Assembly: GCA_022266195.1 (NCBI GenBank)
Contig: WHVY01000004.1
Span: 6,279,501-6,343,500, forward strand
DNA length: 64,000 nucleotides
Direction: 5' to 3'
Source of the DNA: Tetranychus cinnabarinus
Lineage: Eukaryota > Arthropoda > Arachnida > Trombidiformes > Tetranychidae
Shown here in pieces: positions 12,715 to 24,299 of the stretch; within the stretch, counting starts at the first letter, position 1, and each line of letters begins with the position of its first letter. A program made the position numbers and the translations under genes. The notes beneath the pieces were generated by a model. It was not told where the DNA came from. It made no database searches and saw only the letters and a program-made list of their open reading frames with translations.

Positions 12715-14169
12715 ACTTAATAATGCATAATAGCGTTGGAGAAATGAAAACTTAACTAAAAAATCATCTTCCATTGAGGAGTTTCTTCAGGCTATTGTTA
12801 ATGTTTCTTATTTAATTGTAATCAAAACTAATCATCTGATAATGATTCAAATTATTCACATTAACCTGACAATATGATTACATTAAAACAAATTGGATAA
12901 TTATTGTCAGCTTGAACCAAATATTGTTGCAACTTGAAATAATATCAAATCCTGGTTGATCCAGTAATAACCAAAATAACTGGTTGGACTTTTCACAATT
13001 ATTGTCTCTCACTTTGGGTTAATCAATAGCAACCAGTTGCTCAGCACCAAACCCAATTGAAGATCAACCGGAATCTCGATTGATTAGTTACTGTTATTTG
13101 GTTATACCTTTTAATCATGATTTATGTTAACCTGATTATTTTTGAATGCAAAAAAGTGTAAACCCAAAAAACCAGGAGATTAAAAATGATTAAACTAATG
13201 GTGTTGATGGATAAAATTGAAAGTTAATCAAGTTCACCAAAACTGACTAATCAAACCTATTTTCTTGAGTTTGTTGGTTTCTTTCTGAACAACTTTCATT
13301 TGTTATTGTTATCATAGCTCAGCCCATGAACAAATCGAGTCTCATAATTGATAATTTAATCTCACGTTGTTTCTCACTCTTAATTTATTATAATTCAGTT
13401 CATTATTATTGCAGTTTAACAATCAAGTGAATCAATCAGAAAAAAATTATTTTGTTGCAAAAAAATACGATATATAAATGAGGCAAAAAATTTCAGGTCA
13501 TCTTGAAGGAAAATCAACTTTATCTGATTAATCCGTCAGAAGAGGTTAAAAGAATCTTGTTCCGTTCATTGAGTGAACAATTTAGTGTCTTGAAAATCTC
13601 ATTTAATCTGATTAATATTGTTTAATAAAAGGTTAAAACAGTTTGTTAAACAGTTTATTTCTAACCTTATCAATCAAACAATTAACTGTTGGTAGTCAAA
13701 GAGTCTAGCTAGCTTTAGATCAATATTTCAGCAAACCTTTGGTAAGGAAATTTTAATTTCAATTTGCTTTACCAGTTTAGGCCTTTAATTGTCCAACGAA
13801 ATGCTTGAATCAAAACCTAAATTGGAGTCAATTGTTAGCTGTTCAATCTGTGTAAACAGAATGTCAGAAATTATCAAATCGATTCCCAAAAATGTATTCA
13901 TTTTACCCAAAAGAAGAAGAAACCAGTTTTGATCTGAACTCATCTGAATATTGAACCTGATGAAGATGAGTAGATAATGATGTAATATAAAACCTCACAC
14001 CCACAAGATTATCAGTTGAATGGTGAGTTTCTGACAAAAGAAACTTGAAATGTAAGCCTTTTGTAATCAATTGAATTTCATTTGTAAATCCATATCAGGA
14101 CACTGAGTAACTCTCATCATGTTGATGATGATACTCATCGGGAAGACAATTGACTTTAGCTTGAATTTC

Positions 14170-14200
14170 AAACAAATAAACAAACAAACAGACAAACAAC
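14170..14200. repeat. AAAC-type microsatellite
   Basis: Short impure tandem repeat of AAAC/AAAT units (caaacaaataaacaaacaaa and on), inside the LHFPL intron. No function is suggested. Confidence 0.8.
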
Positions 14201-16023
14201 CCATAAAATGGTCAAGAGGTTTACCTAAAGTAGATGAAGATGAACAAAAAAAGGAAGACAAGACAATAGCTTCAACAATCATCTATTTGATTCCTTGAAT
14301 GGTGAATGATCAGCTTCATTAAATGTATATCAACATGATTAAGTTCCCAGAAGACAAACATTGAATATATTTTTTTGTCCACACAAAAAAAGCTTGACAA
14401 ATAAAGCTTTAAGGTGTAAAGTCAAGGGAAAAGGATGAAGAAGATTGGAAATGAAGATTCATCGAATCCTGGTTCACTTCCGATTCCGCCTTAAATATTG
14501 AAACAACCCTGCTGAGATTGTTAAATAATAGTTAAATTGTTTCAACAAATGTAAGACACAAGAAACGTTCAACACAAAAACCGCAGTTTGATTTATGTAT
14601 CACGAGTTATCAGTATCAATATTGAATTCAGGAAAAGGATTCTGCCTGATTCAGGGTGGAGGTGGATGCTGAAATAGATGATCAAAGGATGAATAGGAAA
14701 TGCTTTGATTGGGTTGAAACAAAAAAATCATTTTTTTCTGCTTCCAATCTGTTTGATTTCAGAGGTTATGTTTGACTTGCATTTGTAAAGCTCTGGTTTT
14801 GTTTTTACCTTGATTTTTTCATGACGGCCATAATTACATATCTGATTGATTGTGATGGTCACTGAATTAATCTAAATTATGGTAAATCATTTGCCCTGTA
14901 TGTTGTCCAATTGTTGATTGTTTGATGAACGTGAGGCTACCAAATTGGTTGGTCGTGATAAATATAACATTGGAAAAGAGTTGATTTTTACAAATCACTC
15001 ATTACTTCTTCTTCCTTACATTTACTTTTTAAACAGTTAACCGAATGTTTAATTTATTAATAATCATTATTACGTACTATTAATACAACAAAGTTGATTA
15101 AATTTTACATATTTAACTGTTTAATCACGAGAAACTTTTAATCAGGTCAACAGTGTTTTACCGTTTACAATTCATTCAAATACAGTAACATCTTTATCGA
15201 TACCAGAAAAATAATTGTTTTGTATACAATGTTATTGATGATCAATTTTAATTGTTGCCTATTTTTTACTGTTGTGATCAATTTGATTCAACACGAAGTT
15301 TCAGCCTTTTACTTTTAAAATTTGAAGGAAACAATCAACTGCTAAAACAAAAGGCTTAACCATTTATTAGTGTTAATTAATCACAAAAGGAAGGTTAGAT
15401 TAATTTAATTTAATTTAAAAATTGCGGTCAATATTTTTTGTGGCTCCATCTTGCTTAATTTCCAACTAATTGTTTCTATTGTTTTTCATTGGAAAGGATA
15501 ATTTGTCTTATTTTGGGTCATGTTTAATTTTAATTTGTTCAAAAATTTATTTTACACCAATTTCAACTGAGTTTTTACTTCTTAATTTATCATTTATTTT
15601 ATGGTATAAGATGAATTCATATTGAAACATGATTTCAGGCTTGTGAAGTGAAAACTGTCATCGTAAGATGAACTCGTGCAAAAGATACAATCTTAATCCA
15701 TACAATCAAAGGTAACTTGAATTCAATCTGGTTTAGTTCAAATTTGAATCTTTTCAGATAATTTCTCAGTTACGATGAAATATTGCTCTCCGTGTTTTTG
15801 ACACTCGTCTCTTCAAATTGTCCAAATCGTTTCTAAGTTGCCACAGATTGTTGAAATGACTGATTAATACAGTTATTTCTGCTCCTAGAGCTGATTATAT
15901 TGACACCATTATTTTAGATGTTGACATTGAATATCTTTAAATTGTGACTTTTTAATTACAATCATTTGATTTCTCTCACAATACGACTAATATTTTGTTT
16001 TCCCTCTTCATTCTTGTTCTCAG

Positions 16024-16247
16024 GTGAAGTCAATAATGGTTTTATCGCTGACAATGGAAGCAGAAAATCAATGAACCTTCAACCCGTCATGCTGATGCCC
16101 AATAACATGCCAATTCCGGATCCGGAAAGGTATTCTGAGTATTCAACCAAAACAGGTCGATCCCATAAATCAATGCAACAGCTGACAATGCCTTCACCAA
16201 CATCATTTCATCCGGCAGCTTTCTCTGTTAACAATTTTCAATTATAA
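16024..16247 (+). CDS. LHFPL-type tetraspan protein, last exon
   Basis: Terminal exon after a TTGTTCTCAG acceptor; 73 residues and a TAA stop. It encodes the cytoplasmic tail, including the stretch G-S-R-K-S-M-N-L-Q-P-V-M-L-M-P and further on R-Y-S-E-Y-S-T-K-T-G-R-S. I regard the latter two as the conserved tail style of animal LHFPL3/4/5-like proteins, from memory of the family. Exon phase and sense fit exactly with the exon ending at 12355. The tail has many Ser/Thr next to basic residues, so phosphorylation is possible. It ends in F-Q-L, which does not match a classical PDZ-binding end. Confidence 0.88.
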
Positions 16248-16670
16248 TTCCATCATCTCATTCATTAACCCCGTTAATCACCATAATCATCTTCTCAAAT
16301 ACTCATCTTTCATCATAAAAACAACAACAATCATCAATCCATTTCTCAACATGTTTTAGTTTCTGTTGTTATTCAATTTATTTCACCATCATCAAAATTC
16401 TTGATTATTCTCATCAAAAATAATATATCATCTTCACCAACACCATCAAAAACAACAACATTTTTTGTCTACACTTGCTAATCAATTTGCTCATCAAATC
16501 GCGGCCATGTTTAACCTTCATCAAACTAATCATCAATCTCACCATCAATTGGTTAATCATCATAATTATCATAATCAACTTTATCCCAAGCATCTTTGGA
16601 CACCAGCAAAAACCTTAGATTTTTCACATTTCTCTATTTTTCTATTCGTAACCTATTGATTGAGAGACTA
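16248..16670 (+). other. Probable 3'UTR with CAT/CAA-rich low complexity
   Basis: Directly after the LHFPL stop the sequence is dense in CATCAT, CATCAA and AACAAC words up to about 16.6 kb. One frame through it reads as His/Asn/Gln-rich, but it starts from a TTG and follows the simple-sequence composition, so I read it as UTR and not as a gene. Confidence 0.55.
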
Positions 16671-19600
16671 AATTGTATCAAAGATATATAATTAATTTAC
16701 TCAGATGTACCTTTGAACAATTCACTAATTGTTCAAATTTCCCTTTACCTTCAATTGTATCACTCATTAAATGCCAAGTGCCTTTTGTCCAAACTTTATG
16801 GTCATCCTTTTTAAGCTCAAAGGGTCAATTTGATGACATTTGATTTATCATTTGTTTTGATCACAAAACCGTAAAACAAAATCTTAAAAGCAACATAATG
16901 ATTAAAAGATTGACTTGATAATAGCTGGAAAACCTCTTAAAAAAGCTTTACTTAATCAACATCAATCCTTATTAAGCTTTATTAATTGAGGTAACAATTG
17001 TACCAGTTTAATTGTAGTCTGTTATCAAATGATAAATGTGACTTTAAATTCAAACGACACAACTCAAGAAGAGCCAGGATTAATTATAATAAACATCAAC
17101 AATTTATCCTCAAGTAATCACTTTTAAGTTGAACTTGAATCTTATAGACTTTACATTTTTAATAAGTCCAGCAATCGACTTCAAAATGTTAATGTTTGGA
17201 TAAAAATCAATGAAAATTGCTTCTCAACTTACAAGTTGAATCTTCGATCAAAGTGTGCTTGATTGTGATTCAAATGTTGACTGTGAAATTGGACACTGCT
17301 TAAGGTGTTGGAAGATAATCAAATTGTCTTAGATTAAGTTAGATGAAATCAATGAGAAATTCTGTCATGAAATGGATAATCAGTTTGTGTTGCATGAAAA
17401 CAAGATGAAGACAAACAATGAACAGGAACAAAATGTTGAACAATTAAAATGATTAACACAGAAATGGTGACAACTAAACTTGATGATGATTACGATTAAT
17501 TAGTGATTAAAGTGATAATCATTTTAATTCTGTGAAATGCTTTCAGTGCAATTGTAATTTGATTGACTAATCATCATAAACATGAGATTTTCAATTTTTG
17601 ATGAAAATATTATCAAAGATGAAGCCAAAAGTTGTCAACAAACAAATTAACAATTTTATTATTATCATTATTGGAACCCTTTATTTACAGTATTTAGCTT
17701 TTAATGTGAGAATCTGAAAGAAAGTGGACAAATCTAATTACATTGAGAATCTCAATTAACTCATTCTAATGTTCACCATATAATACACAAAATTCAATCT
17801 AATTCACATTTAATTTTAACATCAAACTTCACCATTCATTAGATCGACAATCAAATCTATTTTATCTCCAAGAATCGCTTCTAAATAACATTATTTACTG
17901 AAGACTTCAATGGATCTTAGACTTGCATGCACCGACTGAAGAACTCGAAATATCTGAATCTATCAAAATAAAGATATTTTGATTCAACAAGCATTTGAAA
18001 TCGTCAAAAAATAACAAAAGTGGAAAAAAATTTTGTTCATTAAACTGGAAGCTCTGGATAAGTTTGGAGTGAATCCTGGAAATGTTAAGTTATCCGAACA
18101 TTAGTGACTAACTGTTTTTGATTTGCTTCGAAAAGTCGAGAAATTCGAGAAAAAGATTTTAGTAATCAGTAAATTTACTGAGGAAGCAATAGCTAGGCCA
18201 AGCTTGAACTGTTGTGATACAGATACAAGTTCAAATTCGCGCCAATGGAAGAGCTTCTTCAATCAAAAAAACTATTATTCGATGGTTTTACTTTCTTAAG
18301 ACGAGAACGATCAAACATAAGAATGGTTGAAACACTTCGGTTTCACACTTGAAAGCAGGAAAACATCGAGAAGAGTGGACATGATACTGCAATTCACAAT
18401 CAAACTCATGGCAAAGCAATACAAGAAGACAAAATCTCATTGAAAAACGACGAAATATTGATATCTATTGATGTCACTTTTCTCGAGTCGCTTCTGATCT
18501 CCAACCTCGCAACCTTTATCTTCATCTAATATTTCAATGAAGACTATTCCGACTGATTCTCAATTTGTATCGAAATTTAGCAAAAAATCAAAACATTTAT
18601 TTCTACTTTCAGTTCACTGTTTAATGGTTTATGTTTGTTATTTAAATTGCACTCTAAATTGCGCTATGAATTTTAAATTATTAGTAAAATTGAAAGTTTC
18701 CTTTCTCAAAGTTTATTGACTCGGATTTTTGCTCCTGTTTTGTTAACTAAAAGGTTGATTATACTTTTTTTGCCTTGTAAACCATTTGATTCATTTTTTG
18801 CCATTTCCTTGTTTGGTCTACGGATCTTTAAGTAATCAAGTAAATTGTGCTCGCGATTATCATTACAATGACAACATTTGCTTGCGTGTTTTAGGTTAAT
18901 CAAATTAACTGTTGGTAAACTTATAGCCAAGCGTCACAATTTACATATCAAAATGTATTTTACTCGGATGATTGACATTATCAAAAGATGTTTACAATGA
19001 ATTTGCATGATTATCAAACATAATACACACTTTTACACCGATTTCAATGGTAATCAAGAATCAAGCCACAAATTTTTAATCAACATACAAATGAAACTGT
19101 TTAAACTGTTGAATGTTTCAAATTTCAAATGGATCCCAATTTTTTGCAGAGTCAATCAGTCAACAATTAACAAATGATTGAAAAGACTGAAACGTTTAAA
19201 GTGTAAATTGTTTAATCTATTCAAATTGTTTGATCTTTAATCAAGGTTAGACTTGAAAAGCTTTAAATGCTTTAATTCTTGAGCTAATTATTCATTGAGT
19301 CAAGATCATTTGTATTGTAAAAATCAATTGAAAGCTGAATAAAAAAGTGCTCTTAAAAAGTGAAAAATGTTACAATTTTAGATTGACTTTTCCATTGATT
19401 TTTCAATTGATTTTCAACCTTGATGTAAATGAAAAGCAAAAATTGCTGTTAATTAAAATGAATTGCTTCTTTTCATCTACTTTATTCCCTAACCATGATC
19501 ATCATCACTTCAACATTACATCATGAAAAAGATTGAGTATGAATGATATCATAATTTGTAGCGATCATTTCCTTTTCTCATCACCATATTAATAGTGATG

Positions 19601-22053
19601 ATTATAATTACAATCAACTTGGTACCAATATTCATATATTTCCCATTCATCATCAATCTACAATGGTTTCTTCAACTCATTGTTTAGCCTCTTAACTCTC
19701 AACAAGGAATCAACATTTCAATTGTTTCCCGATTACAACAGTTTTTCCCATTCATTTTGCATCTTTGATTGTTGTTGCCTTCAAACTTCAGACCTTGAAA
19801 TTAGTCTATTCAGGTCAATAATAGTTCACATTAACACCATGGTTTAATGATAATCATGGTAAAGATTTTACATTTTCACAATTAATACATTTACGAGTTT
19901 ATTGTTACAATGATTGGACAAATTACTTTCACCATTGGTAACCAGTAACCTAGTAACAGCGAGACATCAGCTGGTGAACTCCTTTGTCTAACCGTTACAT
20001 TTAACGTCTTGATTTAGTTTTAATTTGATGTTTATTGCTTTTTAATTTCAATTTAGTGTTAATGTTGAATTAATTCAGTTTAGCAGTTATTTGTTTAAAT
20101 CCTGGTTTGACTCGTTTCACTTGTTATTCATCATACATTGAAAACTGGTAGTAAAGCTTCCGTGATCGTAGGGTGACAAATTATTAACTGGAAAATGGTG
20201 ACCATATTACAATTATTGAGATATTTTAATTGCTGGGACTAACTGGAAATTTAATGGATACCATTTTAATCAACAAATAGTTTCTCAGTTCAACATGGTG
20301 AACAATCTACACTTGATTTTGTTTGATTTGGCATTTGGATGAGTCTGACGAACCCAGTGATATTTTTTTGGTGGAAAAGGTTGTCAACTTTATGATGATT
20401 TAATTTCGACCGTGAAAGTTGTCATTTTTGACAAAAATGAAATGACATTAGATGAACAAGATTCTTGGGAAACTCAGATTTTGCTGGGTATGCCTAATCA
20501 TGATGAGGAAATGGTTGAGGTAAATCCAAATGTTAAATTTACTATGACAAATGACTTTGATTCCCATAATGAAAAATACATTATACTATTGAATTAAGCT
20601 GATTTCACTTTGGTTGTTACTAAATGTTGTCTTTTTTTCACTTTATAACCATTGAGGAAAGCTGATTGTTTGGTTAATTTTTGGTACAGCTCATTGTTAA
20701 ACTGTTGGAGTCAATGAACAAATAACCAGAAGAAACCTAATCAACATTGTGACTGGGATTATGATTAGCGTTAATCTGCTCTTTTAATTGAAATGATCCG
20801 GAAATAATTAGGATGGCAAGAAATCGATGCTGAAACCGGACAATGTAATTGGTCATGGTGTTTGATATAATAACAAATCATCATACTCTTAATTTCATCA
20901 TATTTATCTCAAATTTTCAATTTCACCATCTCAACTTGAACTAAAATCAATCAGACTTTTCGTAAACGCTGAACCGATCACAGCATGGAAATGAAATAAT
21001 CATCAGGAAGCTAATCAATGATACTAGTTAACTTTGGCTTGCTAATTAAAAGAAAATAAAGGAGAAAGATGATTGGACCCAAATTGCTCGTATTTATCGT
21101 TTAAAAGCTCAAAATAATAGTCGTATTATCAAAATGGTTTACTATACAACAATGAATGTCAATTTGCTTTTCTTCGCTGTTTCCTGAACTGCTGTTTGAA
21201 CTGGAGTCTTTTCAACCATCTTAATCACAATAAACATAATCTATTGATGAATAAATGATGACGAGTAATACAAATTTAATGGTTAAAGCAAGACTAAATT
21301 CATCATTTCTAATTAATGGTTATGAAATCGCAACTACAAGGGAATCTCGCTGTGCAAGGCTTCCAATATTTTATTGCTGTCGCTAACAATATACAATGTA
21401 CAATGTTAATATATTCTGGAAAGATAATTAAGACTTAATTCTGACAATTGTGAGTCAACGTATTTTGAGTTTTTTGTTCAATTGCACACTTTGTCAATAC
21501 TGTGATACCTTTCTTTTGGATATTTTTGAAAGTTTTGACAATAAAAATAACATTTACCTTTAATCCATTGAATTAGTCGTTCACAATTGATTTTTGTATT
21601 TAATTATTAATTTTTTATTTATTATTTAGCGTTGTGTTGTACAATGTTTTTTTGTAAGATGAAATGAAAATTAAGTTGATTGCCAATTTTTGATGAATCT
21701 TGTTCAATCTAATTTTCCTTGTCAATTTACAACTAACCGTAGCCCATCATCTGATTATGAATTTTAACTCAAGAACAAACATCAAAACATTGAAAATTGA
21801 TAGCATATGTTAATTACTCTCTGAAATAAACATATTGTATGACAATTTAGATTGATGTTATTTCCTCAATAGATGGCATTATGGGTCAAGGTATATTTTT
21901 AACTTTATTGATGTAACTTACAATAAAGACAATAGGTGGCAATGGTTATTTACGATATGTTAAGCAAGTTGTTTTTTTGTGATCATCAAGAAATATCATC
22001 TGTACACCGAAATGTTTACTTTTTGTGTGTGATAAACTGTATATTAATTTAGG
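16671..22053. other. Gene-poor stretch with one anomalous patch
   Basis: No supported gene. Between about 17.9 and 18.5 kb the base composition is less AT-skewed and short open frames appear in several frames, broken by stops. This could be an old transposon or pseudogene, but I cannot name it. A short plus-strand frame at about 20.4-20.6 kb is acidic and starts at a GTG, with no support. The end of the stretch reads ...TTAATTTAG just before the LTO1 start, which might be the acceptor of a 5'UTR intron. Confidence 0.5.
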
Positions 22054-22500
22054 ATGTCTTTACCTTCCGATTCTTGTTTCGCCGAATTCCGGCAAATGGG
22101 CTTCAAAAGAGGCTATAGTATTGGTGAGGAAGCTGGCTGGAGAGATGGTTACTCATATGGAGTTCGAAGAGGTGCACAAATTGCTGCTGAGATAGGCTTC
22201 TATCAAGGTTTTGTTCATGCCTGGATACGTATTTTGGAAAAAGATGAAAGCTCAAAGCAGAGGAAACTGATTGCTCTTAAAAGCTTGTTGGAATCAACGC
22301 GGCGTTTTCATAGAACAAATATTCACGAAGAGGACTCCCTTAAGACACTGGAAGCCATTCGAGCCAAATTTAAGCAAGTTAAATCACTTCTAAATTGTGG
22401 ATTTTCAGCTTCCTTTGATGATGCAGATGTTACATCGTCATCTTCAACTGCCTATCCATCACAGCCAACATCTCAGAAAGTTACGGAAATGTCATTTTGA
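22054..22500 (+). CDS. LTO1: LTO1 / ORAOV1 homologue (Yae1-domain protein)
   Basis: Complete single-exon frame of 148 residues from the ATG at 22054. Residues 10-55 carry the repeated Gly signature of the Yae1/LTO1 family: F-K-R-G-Y-S-I-G-E-E-A-G-W-R-D-G-Y, then R-R-G-A-Q-I-A-A-E-I-G-F-Y-Q-G-F. In yeast and human, LTO1 and YAE1 form an adaptor that brings the Rli1/ABCE1 protein to the cytosolic iron-sulfur assembly machinery; this one should act in the cytosol in the same step. The length matches family members (about 140 residues). The C-terminal third is Ser/Thr-rich. The family's usual C-terminal Trp is not visible: the protein ends M-S-F. A TTTAG just before the start may be a 5'UTR splice acceptor. 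It is convergent with the small secreted-peptide gene 140 bases downstream. Confidence 0.92.
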   Translation: MSLPSDSCFAEFRQMGFKRGYSIGEEAGWRDGYSYGVRRGAQIAAEIGFYQGFVHAWIRILEKDESSKQRKLIALKSLLESTRRFHRTNIHEEDSLKTLEAIRAKFKQVKSLLNCGFSASFDDADVTSSSSTAYPSQPTSQKVTEMSF

Positions 22501-22640
22501 TTGTTGTTATAATATTTTCATTTTTAGTCTATTCTATCATTCTATTATTCTATTCTTTCGTTAGTTTAATTTAATTGATGAACATACTGAGCAAACCAGT
22601 ATTTTTTATGTATTTGCTGATAGAACTTATCCATGGTTAG

Positions 22641-22672
22641 TTAAGTTCCATTGAGCATGAATCGAACAGCCT
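22641..22672 (-). CDS. Cys-rich secreted peptide, last exon
   Basis: Short final exon after a CTTTCCAG acceptor. Joined in phase 1 to the exon ending at 22750, it adds ten residues (E-A-V-R-F-M-L-N-G-T) and a TAA. The fit rests on the strong donor/acceptor pair. If the intron were retained, the protein would instead end with His-Gly-Lys just past the donor. See the main exon for the rest of the protein. Confidence 0.65.
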
Positions 22673-22749
22673 CTGGAAAGATGAATAATATAATGTTTTT
22701 TCTTGTATATAAATGTTATATTGTAATCAAATTCTACTTTGCTACTTAC

Positions 22750-22966
22750 CGTGATAAGCAGTTCCATTAATATCCAAACAACGGCGAGTACATCGATAGA
22801 AACAATTACCTCGTTTACAGCCAATTAAACGAACACGTTCACACTTACTACATTCTGGAACATAGTCAAGATCTGATTCAGTTAAATTAGGAGCTGGTGT
22901 CCATGTTTGTCCCCATGGTAAGTAAACTATGGTCAACACAAAAATTAAAATATAAAGCCAATTCAT
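22750..22966 (-). CDS. Small Cys-rich secreted peptide, main exon
   Basis: Encodes residues 1-72 of an 82-residue protein. The start is the ATG at 22966; an upstream in-frame TTG is not used, because a TTGATTGCAG acceptor lies about 30 bases before the ATG, marking a 5'UTR intron. Residues 1-20 or so are a hydrophobic signal peptide (M-N-W-L-Y-I-L-I-F-V-L). The mature part has six cysteines spaced C-x2-C-x7-C-x4-C-x3-C-x3-C, many basic residues between them, and the sequons N-L-T and N-G-T. The donor is GTAAGT. Six cysteines suggest three disulphides and an extracellular ligand, antimicrobial or enzyme-inhibitor role, but I recognise no family. It is convergent with LTO1. Confidence 0.75.
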
Positions 22967-23979
22967 GTTAGAAAAGAGATTTTGTTGCCTGTTCTGCAAT
23001 CAAAATATAAACTTGTTAACTATTTCATTCCACATTAAACTTCGATCGTTTATTATCATGTGATCCCAATTAAATCATCTTTCACAAGGAATATCTTCCC
23101 TTCAATTTTGCTTCATTTTCATCACAATCAACAATCATTATATTTCTGGAGACAATTTAACTCAACAATGATGATACATCAACAACTAGGTTTACTTTTA
23201 AACACGGAAATCCATCAATAGAGCTGTTATATTGAAGATAGGGCGACAGTTTATTAGTTTGACAGAAAGCTTACAGTTAATAGTAAGAGCCGCGTAAGTT
23301 TAATAATTGGATCGATTAGTTTAACTCATTGTTAAGTAATCAATCCAATTTAACATTTAATAAAGTTATGGATAAATTGGCTTTCTCTCAGTCCAAAAAT
23401 AAGTGGACCTCTGTTCATATTTTCATTTAACCTAATTAGGTTAATAGATGAAAATATATATTTTTCATTTATCATATTTTCTTAAATTTGATTATCAAGC
23501 TTATTCCTATTCCTAAACATTTCAAGGGTATTTTAAGAATCGCGATCAACGTATCAAAACATATGAACAAGAAAAACACAGTAAGAATCAACTAAATGAA
23601 ATTATTTATTAGATTGATCAACTATTTAAGCTAAGCATATTATATATTGATGGTGTTTACATGGAGGAAAACATGATTAATGCAAACAAGAAAGAAGAGG
23701 AAATAATAGGAAATTAGGCTAAAATAGAAGAAGAAGTAAAAGTTGGATCAAAATTTGAACAAGGGAAATAACATTAAGTAAAGGTATAGTAAAGATAAGG
23801 CACAACAGAAGTATCAGATGATACCATCAATTAGATGAAAGGTTGCAAGGTAATAGATGAAGTTTGAAAGGCCATTGGAAATGGATTCAGTCATTCAGGC
23901 TGTCCCTTTTGTCTCTAAATTGTATAATAATGGTGATGACGATCATTCTGATGACTCTTCAAAATATCTCTTTCCATCT
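22967..23979. other. Intergenic, upstream of secreted peptide and 3' of the 58-aa gene
   Basis: Contains the probable 5'UTR intron of the Cys-rich peptide (acceptor near 22996, minus strand) and the 3' side of the next minus-strand gene. I see no further coding region. Confidence 0.6.
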
Positions 23980-24156
23980 TTAAGCATCAGGTTTCTCTTG
24001 GTGATCACAATTTTCCTCTGCTTGGTGGGCCTCTTCATGGCTTTGTCCAACATCATCTTTGCCAGCTTCACAAGAATCATCATGACACTTCTCGGGTTCC
24101 ACACAAATTTTTTCCTCACAACAGGGAACATTAGTGGTTACTTCAGCAGCAGACAT
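23980..24156 (-). CDS. 58-aa acidic Cys/His-rich protein, possibly metal-binding
   Basis: Small complete frame (ATG at 24156, TAA at 23980). It has six cysteines, at residues 12, 13, 18, 24, 29 and 50, and four histidines. Acidic residues are abundant and there is no signal peptide, so a cytosolic protein is expected. The Cys-Cys pair and C-x(4-5)-C spacing recall small metal-binding proteins, but the Cys count is low for a metallothionein and I recognise no family. Support for a real gene: a minus-strand 5'UTR intron just upstream (acceptor TTTACCCCTTTAG at about 24185, donor CGA/GTAAGTT at about 24234) and a TATA box at 24284-24291. A longer plus-strand frame overlaps it and looks membrane-like only because it is the antisense of this gene. 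Confidence 0.7.
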   Translation of the reverse strand: MSAAEVTTNVPCCEEKICVEPEKCHDDSCEAGKDDVGQSHEEAHQAEENCDHQEKPDA

Positions 24157-24283
24157 GTTGGTGGCTTAAAAATGGCTGTGTACGTCTAAAGGGGTAAACA
24201 AAGAAATATATCAATAAATGTTGTTAACTTACTCGTTTGGTTTGATTAATTCAACTGATGATCAACTGAATACCTGAGACGAC

Positions 24284-24291
24284 TATTTATA
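24284..24291 (-). promoter_or_regulatory. TATA box of the 58-aa gene
   Basis: On the minus strand this reads TATAAATA. Two initiator-like TCAGTTG words follow, with +1 A near 24267 and 24256, so the distance to the TATA is about 25-35 bases, as expected for a core promoter. The two words are part of a short repeat (TCAACTGATGATCAACTGA on the plus strand). Confidence 0.6.
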
Positions 24292-24299
24292 CACAAAAA

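Larger units (their letters stand above)
12356..16023 (+). other. Intron of the LHFPL-type gene
   Basis: This intron of about 3.7 kb starts GTAATT and ends TTGTTCTCAG. The two exons join in phase 1 (AAA G + GT GAA), giving Lys-Gly-Glu at the junction. Inside are a structured inverted repeat at 12649-12714 (listed separately), an AAAC-type microsatellite around 14170-14200 and a TTTAA-type tract around 15400-15418. No other gene is seen. Confidence 0.8.

Noticed and set aside
16465..16659. His/Asn/Gln-rich frame after the LHFPL gene
   Set aside because: Starts from a TTG and follows CAT/CAA simple sequence; best read as 3'UTR.
20412..20597. Acidic 61-codon plus-strand frame
   Set aside because: Starts at GTG, no splice sites or homologue recognised; composition is compatible with chance.
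23857..24189. 110-codon plus-strand frame with a membrane-like segment
   Set aside because: It is the antisense of the 58-residue acidic protein gene; acidic and Cys-rich codons read as hydrophobic ones on the other strand.
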